IMG/VR virus record: IMGVR_UViG_3300029624_000038
Span: 1 to 35,267 of that record
DNA: 35,267 nt
Reading direction: 5' to 3' (one strand)
DNA from: a virus
A model generated the notes under the pieces. The model made no database searches and was not told the DNA's origin. It saw only the letters and a list, made by a program, of their open reading frames with translations. This document shows positions 13,625 through 19,482 of this stretch, piece after piece; within the stretch, counting starts at the first letter, position 1; every line of letters begins with the position of its first letter. The position numbers were made by a program, and so were the translations under genes.

Positions 13625-14373
13625 AATTTATTTATGATTTCTAATTGTTCACGGTTCAGCGTGTAATTAGCCAACACCGCGTTTTTTGATGTTTTCCCTT
13701 CTTTTATGGCTTCAACCAGCTTTTCAAATGATGCCATTGATAGTTCATTTTTATCTGATTCCGGGCCCGGATCCTGTATTTGCATATCCGATAAATCTTC
13801 CATTTCTTCAGCCGGCGTTGGCTCATATCCTGCCGCGCTCATTACATAGCCAAATAGGTTTCGGTATGCTTTACTAATTGCCCTGGTTTGTGCCATAGAT
13901 AAAACTGAATATTCGTCCCAACTACTTTTCGCAACTTCTAAATTGGAACACGTTGCAAAACCATTACCGTGAATCTGGTTCCCGTTGGGCTTTTGGATCA
14001 CGGCACTACATTCATATGTGAATAGTGGTTTGACTATCTCGTGAACCACTTTATGTTTTTCCTTGTATAGCTCCAACATATCGGTGTTGTGTGAACAAAA
14101 CCCCGGAACCATTTTCGTTTTGCCTTTTTTATCCGTTCGGTTTATGAAGCAAATCCATAAATTTTGCCCGGATTGATGAAGTGGTTTCGGTTTGTCAACG
14201 ATTGCCGTATACCCAAAATTAAGCCCGGCAAATTTCCAGCCATCAACTAAAACATATTGGCGGCCTTGAATCTCGATTGATAGTTTTGTTTTGCGTACAA
14301 AATCCTTTAGTGTTGCGGCAAACTCCAAAACATGGGCCGGATTAGTGATCGTTAGTTTTTTTAGGGTACTCAT
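13621..14373 (-). CDS. Putative single-strand annealing (ERF/Rad52-like) protein
   Basis: 250 aa from the ATG at 14373, which forms ATGA with the upstream stop (an ATG three codons earlier is also possible). N-terminal half is an alpha/beta domain (QYVLVDGWKFAGLNFGYTAIV). The stretch SMAQTRAISKAYRNLFGYVMSAAGYEPTPAEEM at about 160-195 is a motif I associate with phage annealing proteins of the ERF/Rad52-like type, where AQTRAxxRAxRN lies before an acidic tail. The C-terminal part (DLSDMQIQDPGPESDKNE and a helical end) could contact SSB. It would work with the PD-(D/E)XK nuclease. Family assignment is by motif memory. Confidence 0.6.
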   Translation of the reverse strand: MSTLKKLTITNPAHVLEFAATLKDFVRKTKLSIEIQGRQYVLVDGWKFAGLNFGYTAIVDKPKPLHQSGQNLWICFINRTDKKGKTKMVPGFCSHNTDMLELYKEKHKVVHEIVKPLFTYECSAVIQKPNGNQIHGNGFATCSNLEVAKSSWDEYSVLSMAQTRAISKAYRNLFGYVMSAAGYEPTPAEEMEDLSDMQIQDPGPESDKNELSMASFEKLVEAIKEGKTSKNAVLANYTLNREQLEIINKL

Positions 14374-14585
14374 GATGGCCACAATCTATTCACCGCGGAT
14401 GATATCGCCAATGGCAATGCATCGGTTAATGGAATATCTCTTAGGTTGTATACATCTAATAACCTACGATTGCAACATTGGCCCTTGAAACCTGCCGAAA
14501 CGAATAATAAACGATTGCCCTTCTCGTCGATTGTTTCCCTGATGGAAACCGTTTCATGGTTGTTTGACAAATCTTTTGTGATCAT
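14370..14585 (-). CDS. Small hypothetical protein, 71 aa
   Basis: ATG in an ATGA junction with the gene before it and ATGA with the gene after it. Contains a CCNRR patch and a LPLAISSAVNRLW helix. No family recognised. Second gene of the replication operon. Confidence 0.55.
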   Translation of the reverse strand: MITKDLSNNHETVSIRETIDEKGNRLLFVSAGFKGQCCNRRLLDVYNLRDIPLTDALPLAISSAVNRLWPS

Positions 14586-14791
14586 TTTTTTACCCCCTTG
14601 CTGGCATTGACGTTTTGAAACTTATCAATATGTAATTTTGCGCGTTGTATGGCGGGTACTTCATCAACTTCCCCCAAATACTCGGTAATGAATGCTTTTA
14701 CAAACTCCCCATCCTTTGTAATGGCGGCGCTACGATCAGAATAATAAATATAGTAGCCTTTGTAATCGGTTTTTACTTGCGATGTGTTCAT
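14582..14791 (-). CDS. Small hypothetical protein, first gene of replication operon
   Basis: 69 aa, ATG start 30 bp after a promoter-like site and 70 bp after the terminator hairpin, so it is the first gene of the replication block. Sequence is alpha/beta (GYYIYYSDRSAAITKDGEFVK then a helix with IQRAKLHIDKF). No Shine-Dalgarno motif precedes it; the upstream bases are A/T-rich with AACCAATT. Function unknown. Confidence 0.6.
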   Translation of the reverse strand: MNTSQVKTDYKGYYIYYSDRSAAITKDGEFVKAFITEYLGEVDEVPAIQRAKLHIDKFQNVNASKGVKK

Positions 14792-14820
14792 AATTCAATT
14801 GGTTTTAATTATGTATACGA

Positions 14821-14853
14821 CAATACTAATCAATTGTTCGGATTTGTGCAAAC
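14821..14853 (-). promoter_or_regulatory. Bacteroidota-type promoter, replication operon
   Basis: On the minus strand TTTG (14852-14849) is followed after 20 bp by TAGTATTG (14828-14821), close to -33 TTTG / -7 TAnnTTTG. It lies between the terminator and the first gene of the replication operon; predicted transcript start is about 20-25 nt before the ATG at 14791. Same spacing and much shared sequence as the site at 3565-3597. Confidence 0.65.
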
Positions 14854-14860
14854 ATTCAGC

Positions 14861-14891
14861 AAAAAAAACCCGGTAGGGTTTGACTACCGGG
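14861..14891 (-). terminator. Rho-independent terminator after lysis genes
   Basis: Perfect 8-bp stem CCCGGTAG / CTACCGGG with a 7-base loop (14869-14891), followed on the minus strand by eight U (14868-14861). It lies about 95 bp after the last spanin-like gene and before the replication promoter, so it ends the packaging-head-tail-lysis transcript. The 80 bp between gene and hairpin hold nothing else I can identify. Confidence 0.92.
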
Positions 14892-14986
14892 CAACCAATT
14901 GAGTAAAATAGACGATTAAAAGCAATTAGAACACCATGTCACTTTCAACGGGTTCAATATACTATTTTTTTTTATTATTGAAAAGC

Positions 14987-15388
14987 TTACAACCTGGATA
15001 ACCCGAACCCAACTAATATCCCAATGCTTATATGGGTTATTGGATGTTGTAAAAACCCGGGCGGTTTGCGTTCCTTTATCAATTCAGTATTTAAACGTAT
15101 GATTTCGGCGGCTTGCATTTCACTTAATGCCATTTCATGTATGATGATTGAATCCATAGCGGTTTGATATTGTTTATGCCAGAATAGTATATCATCGCAC
15201 GATTGAAGCTTTTTTGATTCATCAACCCATGTTTGCTTTTCGGTTGCTACCCCTTCATTGTAGGGGAACGGATCACCCTTTTTCATTAGCTTGTACGGCT
15301 CTTTATTGTTCTGGGAATAACCGCGGGCGCCTAATATCAATAGAATTATAAGCGCCAATAATAGAATCAAGGTTTTTTTTAGCTTCAT
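14987..15388 (-). CDS. Spanin-like lysis protein with two terminal membrane segments
   Basis: 133 aa from the ATG at 15388 (MKLKKTLILLL). A signal/anchor segment at residues 4-21, a charged middle with a helical stretch (LSEMQAAEIIRLNTELIKE, about 88-106) and a hydrophobic C-terminus (HISIGILVGFGLSRL). There is no lipobox cysteine near the signal. It follows and overlaps by 86 bp the coiled-coil gene after the endolysin, the usual place of the outer spanin. Two membrane ends would suit a bridge between the membranes, like a unimolecular spanin, or a classical pair of unusual form. Confidence 0.55.
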   Translation of the reverse strand: MKLKKTLILLLALIILLILGARGYSQNNKEPYKLMKKGDPFPYNEGVATEKQTWVDESKKLQSCDDILFWHKQYQTAMDSIIIHEMALSEMQAAEIIRLNTELIKERKPPGFLQHPITHISIGILVGFGLSRL

Positions 15389-15584
15389 TGGCTTTAATTT
15401 CGGCATTTCTAATGCGATATACAAGTGAATCCTGTTTCCTTTCAAATGCCTGGATCTGCCTTTGGGCTTTAATCCCGCGCTTGTAAGCGTTTCTAATCTG
15501 TAATTGGCTTATCATTACATATAGTATGATCGCCGCCCAAACCAGGTGTTTAAATTTCAGATTTTTCAATAAGTTTAACAGCAT
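15303..15584 (-). CDS. Inner-membrane spanin (Rz-like) candidate
   Basis: 93 aa from the ATG at 15584 (the preceding TTG is less likely). One N-terminal membrane segment (HLVWAAIILYVMISQL, about residues 13-28) then a charged coiled-coil-type helix (QIQAFERKQDSLVYRIRNAEIKA region, about 40-75) and a short polar tail with PRLFP. Size, type II topology and place directly after the endolysin (35-bp overlap) match i-spanins, which fuse inner and outer membranes at the end of lysis in Gram-negative hosts. Confidence 0.65.
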   Translation of the reverse strand: MLLNLLKNLKFKHLVWAAIILYVMISQLQIRNAYKRGIKAQRQIQAFERKQDSLVYRIRNAEIKANEAKKNLDSIIGAYNSIDIRRPRLFPEQ

Positions 15585-16185
15585 CAACCAACGTGTTTAC
15601 GTACTTAGTAACAACATTCATATCCTTTAGCATTTCATAATCAGCCGGGTTGTCATAAAAAAGAAACTCAATCAACACCGCCGGGCCTTTGGTCCCGGTT
15701 AAAACTGTAAATTTAGCTTCTTTATCAAGGTCACCATCTGATTTGTCCGCCCGGAATGGGACGCCTGGAAACTTTGATTTTAAACGCTTTGCTATAACCT
15801 CAGCAACTTTATCGGATTTGGTTTGTCCGGGTGATGTAAATATTTCAATACCGCGTGCGTTATGTTGCGGTGATGCGTTTGAATGTAACGAAATAAATAT
15901 GGCTTTACCATTGCGGCTATCATATATGCTATTAGCCTTATTACACCGCCATTGCAACGATTTATCCGCTGTTCCAATACAGGTGAATACGCTATCGATA
16001 TTATGCCGATCTAATTCATTATGTAGCATGTTTGCAACCAGCCTATTGAAATCACCTTCATAAAATATTTTTCCGCCACCATGATCAAACATTTTTCCGG
16101 GTGCCGTGGTATACTTTCTGGTTTGGGGATCGATGCCGCCGTGGCCCGGATCCAAAATGTAAAGGTATTTACTTCGTGGTTTCAT
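15550..16185 (-). CDS. Endolysin, N-acetylmuramoyl-L-alanine amidase (Amidase_3)
   Basis: 211 aa from ATG at 16185 (MKPRSKYLYILDPGHGG), which overlaps the holin-candidate stop by 17 bp; the longer frame to 16272 lies in the holin gene. Zinc-ligand and catalytic motifs of Amidase_3: DPGHGG (H15), EGDFN (E43), SLHSNA (H101), and LIEFLF (E173). The enzyme cuts the amide bond between muramic acid and L-alanine. No signal peptide, so release would depend on a holin. No separate wall-binding domain, as usual for Gram-negative hosts. Confidence 0.92.
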   Translation of the reverse strand: MKPRSKYLYILDPGHGGIDPQTRKYTTAPGKMFDHGGGKIFYEGDFNRLVANMLHNELDRHNIDSVFTCIGTADKSLQWRCNKANSIYDSRNGKAIFISLHSNASPQHNARGIEIFTSPGQTKSDKVAEVIAKRLKSKFPGVPFRADKSDGDLDKEAKFTVLTGTKGPAVLIEFLFYDNPADYEMLKDMNVVTKYVNTLVDAVKLIEKSEI

Positions 16186-16519
16186 TTTGTTTTTTGCTTT
16201 TGAACGCTTGAACGGCGCGCACCAATTCCGTGGATGCAAAACCGCTAAAAGATAAGTAACAAACAGTTTCATTGAATCTTCCCCCTAATATATCCACAAC
16301 GAAAGTGATTCCAAATATTAGCAAACAAACTACCGATGCCCATGATTGGATCATGCTTTCAACTTCTTCTATTTGCAATATACCATCGTCACCCACTATT
16401 CCTTGCTTTATCCACAATCTAAAATTACGGTTCAATAGTATTAGGATAGGAAAAAGCAAAACAACCGTTAATAATACAGTCGTTAACATTAAACCGATAT
16501 CATTTTTATTTGGGTCCAT
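16169..16519 (-). CDS. Holin candidate
   Basis: 116 aa. Three hydrophobic segments: about residues 9-29 (LMLTTVLLTVVLLFPILILL), 60-79 (WASVVCLLIFGITFVVDILGG) and 84-97. Acidic short N-terminus and a lysine-rich C-terminal tail (KSKKQNETTK). Its position directly before the endolysin, with overlap, is the usual holin place. The loop between segments 1 and 2 is long, so class I is only approximate. Confidence 0.65.
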   Translation of the reverse strand: MDPNKNDIGLMLTTVLLTVVLLFPILILLNRNFRLWIKQGIVGDDGILQIEEVESMIQSWASVVCLLIFGITFVVDILGGRFNETVCYLSFSGFASTELVRAVQAFKSKKQNETTK

Positions 16520-17147
16520 GGGTTATTGGAATTTTGCCTTGATATTGTACGTTCATGGCGGTTGCGATCTTTTTACGGGCTTCATATTTCAAGTATTCAA
16601 TATACTTGTCCCCGTAATCGGAATATTCCGCGGCAATACACCACAATGTCACAACCTCTTTTCCTTTTTGCATTGTGCTAATTCTTAACGTCATATGCGA
16701 TGAAACATTATGAACCCAATCCATTACATTGGCATCCACTTCATCATCCTTTGGTTTACTGAATCGGTCCAAATGCCGATGGGTTATGTCGTGTTTTCCA
16801 GCTTCGTGAATAAGTAAAATAGCATCGGACCCCAAAAAGTATTCATTTTCATTTTGGCTTTTTTGATAAGGGTGGTTTTGTTCACAAACTAACCTGGAAT
16901 ATCCCTTTGCTGGTAATGGTATTTCATCCACGTTTGAATCAAACTTATTGACATATATACCGCAATGGGCTAAATTGGCCTTATCACGAACGCGATTCAA
17001 TACGCCTTCCAATGTTTTCATTGCGATTATTTTGCGAATCTTAACCTGTCCCCGGAAGTATAGCCAAAAAAATATGGATGCCGCTAATATTAAAACGGCA
17101 TGCCATACATCATATGATTCGCGTATGAACTGCCAATGTTCCTTCAT
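16506..17147 (-). CDS. Membrane-anchored protein of unknown function, 213 aa
   Basis: One N-terminal membrane segment (AVLILAASIFFWLYF, about residues 17-31), followed by a soluble domain of about 170 residues (alpha/beta; MKTLEGVLNRVRDKANLAHCGIYV and later MTLRISTMQKGKEVVTLWCIAAEY). The order of strands and helices recalls a GAF-like sensor fold, which is a guess. It directly precedes the holin candidate (14-bp overlap), so a role in lysis timing or envelope interaction is conceivable. Confidence 0.6.
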   Translation of the reverse strand: MKEHWQFIRESYDVWHAVLILAASIFFWLYFRGQVKIRKIIAMKTLEGVLNRVRDKANLAHCGIYVNKFDSNVDEIPLPAKGYSRLVCEQNHPYQKSQNENEYFLGSDAILLIHEAGKHDITHRHLDRFSKPKDDEVDANVMDWVHNVSSHMTLRISTMQKGKEVVTLWCIAAEYSDYGDKYIEYLKYEARKKIATAMNVQYQGKIPITHGPK

Positions 17148-17537
17148 TTATGATGGGATTGTTTTATCTATTGAGTTAACGCCCTGCATCGCTTCAATAA
17201 CCATCAAAGATTTATTATTCAATTGGCTATCACTTATGTTTGATAGGGTTGGGACGTTATCCAAATCCGGGGCTAATGTAAACGCGGCAACTTTAACTAT
17301 CCGGCGGATGGTTTGATCTTTTTTATTTACTTCCACAATCTCGGCGATGCTTGCGATGGCCCTGTTAATTTTGGCCCTATATTCCGGGGTTGGGAATGTG
17401 GCGGATCCATCCGCGGCGGCGGATGTTCTTAACTCTTGCGCCTTCATGCCAATAGCTATGAATAGCCTATTCATAAATGTGGTATCATTTATAATGTTAT
17501 TGATTAGTGTTGCGGTTGATGTTAAATCTAAAGCCAT
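17148..17537 (-). CDS. Hypothetical helical protein, 129 aa
   Basis: ATG start 18 bp after the lectin-like gene; stop abuts the next start. Rich in alanine, isoleucine and serine/threonine, with helices at 1-35 and 55-90; no membrane segment. Position between tail-fibre genes and lysis genes suggests a virion-accessory or fibre chaperone role, but no motif supports it. Confidence 0.55.
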   Translation of the reverse strand: MALDLTSTATLINNIINDTTFMNRLFIAIGMKAQELRTSAAADGSATFPTPEYRAKINRAIASIAEIVEVNKKDQTIRRIVKVAAFTLAPDLDNVPTLSNISDSQLNNKSLMVIEAMQGVNSIDKTIPS

Positions 17538-17555
17538 GATATAAAGATAGTTTTT

Positions 17556-18347
17556 TTAAATAAAACTTGTTCCCCATTTGGTATTAAAGTATGACGCAAA
17601 AGTGCCATTCGTAATACTAGACGTTACCTTGAATAACTGAATTTCAGCAATCATAAAGTTGTTTTGCGTACCGCCCAATAATTCAATAACGAATTCATTT
17701 AATGGACTACCTGTAAAAGGCCCGGATGCGGTGTCGTTGTCGAAAACCCTTGAAGCCCCTTCCCTGTACGCTATTAAATCCCAACGGTTTGTTGCGTATA
17801 CATTTCTTGCTGATACATTTAGGTTGTTACATGGTCCAGACGGTGCATTAAACCCCTGCATAATATCGTTAGTAGCGTCTATAAAACCCCTCAATCTGGC
17901 CCTTACCTTATTTCCTGAAAAGTCATTACCGTTGTAATTTCTGAATCCTTGTTCTATAACTTCGACCCCGCCTTTCCTGCCGTAAAAAACGGATGAACTG
18001 AAACCATCATCCCCACTATTTACGGCTCCATCTTTAACCCATAGAACGTTGAAATAATATTCATTGGCATTGTCAATGTTTTCAAGGGTCCAATTAATAG
18101 TGCATGACGAATTTGATGACCTTGTTAATGTTGGTTTGCTATTCAATCCAGTGGTATTAATAGCCGGTGTTTCATCGGGGGTAGTGCCGGCTGTCCCATC
18201 TATTAAATTATAAATGGTTGCCGGATCTGTACCGGCATAACTGTCTGGGTTTGTTCCATCCCACCAAAATAGCCAATCTTCAATTGGAACATCAAACGGT
18301 GGAACCAACCCGCCATTAAAATCGCTATGTGGCCCGAATAAATGCAT
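17556..18347 (-). CDS. Lectin-like (concanavalin/LamG-type) tail protein
   Basis: 263 aa. Beta-rich, with aromatic and asparagine/glycine-rich turns typical of jelly-roll lectin domains (ANEYYFNVLWVKDG; NRWDLIAYREGASRVF; NNFMIAEIQLFKVT). The final TNGTFASYFNTKWG segment recalls the end of LamG-type phage proteins. It starts by a TAATG junction after the repeat fibre protein. The likely job is binding to host-surface sugars as a receptor-binding protein; assignment is by fold impression, not by a definite motif. Confidence 0.55.
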   Translation of the reverse strand: MHLFGPHSDFNGGLVPPFDVPIEDWLFWWDGTNPDSYAGTDPATIYNLIDGTAGTTPDETPAINTTGLNSKPTLTRSSNSSCTINWTLENIDNANEYYFNVLWVKDGAVNSGDDGFSSSVFYGRKGGVEVIEQGFRNYNGNDFSGNKVRARLRGFIDATNDIMQGFNAPSGPCNNLNVSARNVYATNRWDLIAYREGASRVFDNDTASGPFTGSPLNEFVIELLGGTQNNFMIAEIQLFKVTSSITNGTFASYFNTKWGTSFI

Positions 18348-19477
18348 TAGCTCCCGAATATTGGTTGGGTATTGAAGAAATGTATTTTGCCGTTATATAT
18401 CTGATAACCTAAAAATACATATTGATTGTTCAATAGGCTGGATATATCCGCGGTATCCTGATCACCAAACGTGGCATCCGCAGAAACCCCATCCGCTTGA
18501 AATGCTAATGTTACGGAACTTGTACCGCGTAATATGATAAAAAAACCACCCTGCCCATTATCTATATTGGTTGCGTTTAACGTCACGGTTCCGGTAGCGG
18601 TTGAGCAATCAATTATAGGGTTTTGGTATGTTTCCATATCAACGGCTTGCGTGGGGCTTGATCCGGTAACTGTAATCGGTGACTGATCAGCGGCGTATGC
18701 ACTACCTTCACGGATTACCATTTGGTAACCATCTAAATCAATATATAAATTAGCGCCTTGCGAATCAAACAATATATCATTACCGTCTGATTGAATGGTA
18801 AATGTCCCGCCGGCTGTATCCAATAGCATATTCCCGCCATTAGAATCTAATGTCATTGTTCCGCCATTAGAATCTAGTGTCATATTTCCGCCATCAGAAT
18901 CAAATAACATATTGCCACCGTTTGATTGCATGGTTATATTTCCCCCGTCATTTTCCAACACCCAATCACCGCCGCCGCCTGTATAAACTGTAAAGTTTGA
19001 TAGCGGATCGCCTGATGTTCCAAGGTTCACCGCATACGTTCCGGATGCGCCTGTGATTGTTGCGTCCTGATCCAATGCACCGGTCCAATCCAATTCACCA
19101 CCTGATTCAGTCAATCCGGAACCGGGCAAGTTTGATGATACCGTTTTCAAATCCCATTGTGAATTACCATCGTCATAATAAATAACTTGCTGGTCCTGTG
19201 ATGCCCCCGGTGACTGAAGATCCCCGGAAGATGTTAGACCAAACAAATAAACATCAACCCACGCCCTGAATTGGTCCGGGGCAATGGCTTTTGCGTTTTC
19301 AACACCTGTTTGAATTTCCAACGCCGTTGCAAAACCACCATCCGCGATATTTAAAAACGAATCTTTTATGTCCGTTGTAAACGTTCTCATATCCCCTTCA
19401 CTAATTTCACCGGTGGTGTTATCGGCAAATAGGGCGTTGAACTTAGATAAAAAGTTTGCAGCGGTTAATTGTGCCAT
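18347..19477 (-). CDS. Tail fibre protein with nonapeptide repeats
   Basis: 376 aa. Residues 1-80 are helical and probably anchor to the tail tip; around 168-250 there are eight nine-residue repeats (GGNMxxDSN type); the C-terminal part (from about 265) is beta-rich with a jelly-roll-like VTLNATNIDNGQGGFFIILRG segment. Nonapeptide repeats of this kind can form a parallel beta helix or roll. It is preceded 5 bp upstream by the large tail-tip gene and followed by the lectin-like gene. A role as a fibre holding the receptor-binding end is likely. Confidence 0.65.
   Translation of the reverse strand: MAQLTAANFLSKFNALFADNTTGEISEGDMRTFTTDIKDSFLNIADGGFATALEIQTGVENAKAIAPDQFRAWVDVYLFGLTSSGDLQSPGASQDQQVIYYDDGNSQWDLKTVSSNLPGSGLTESGGELDWTGALDQDATITGASGTYAVNLGTSGDPLSNFTVYTGGGGDWVLENDGGNITMQSNGGNMLFDSDGGNMTLDSNGGTMTLDSNGGNMLLDTAGGTFTIQSDGNDILFDSQGANLYIDLDGYQMVIREGSAYAADQSPITVTGSSPTQAVDMETYQNPIIDCSTATGTVTLNATNIDNGQGGFFIILRGTSSVTLAFQADGVSADATFGDQDTADISSLLNNQYVFLGYQIYNGKIHFFNTQPIFGS
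18731..18946. repeat. 27-bp coding repeats in fibre gene
   Basis: In-frame repeats encode GGN/T-M/F-x-L-D-S-N/D units at residues 178, 187, 196, 205, 214, 223, and more weakly 232 and 241 (nine-residue period). On DNA the CCGCCATTAGAATCTA block recurs at 27-bp spacing. Such arrays can change length by recombination and so vary fibre length. Confidence 0.75.
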
Positions 19478-19482
19478 AATTT

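Noticed and set aside
16186-16272. Hydrophobic N-terminal extension of the endolysin (signal-like)
   Set aside because: The extra 29 residues overlap the holin candidate gene by 104 bp; starting at 16185 places the first beta strand and DPGHGG at the normal distance from the N-terminus.
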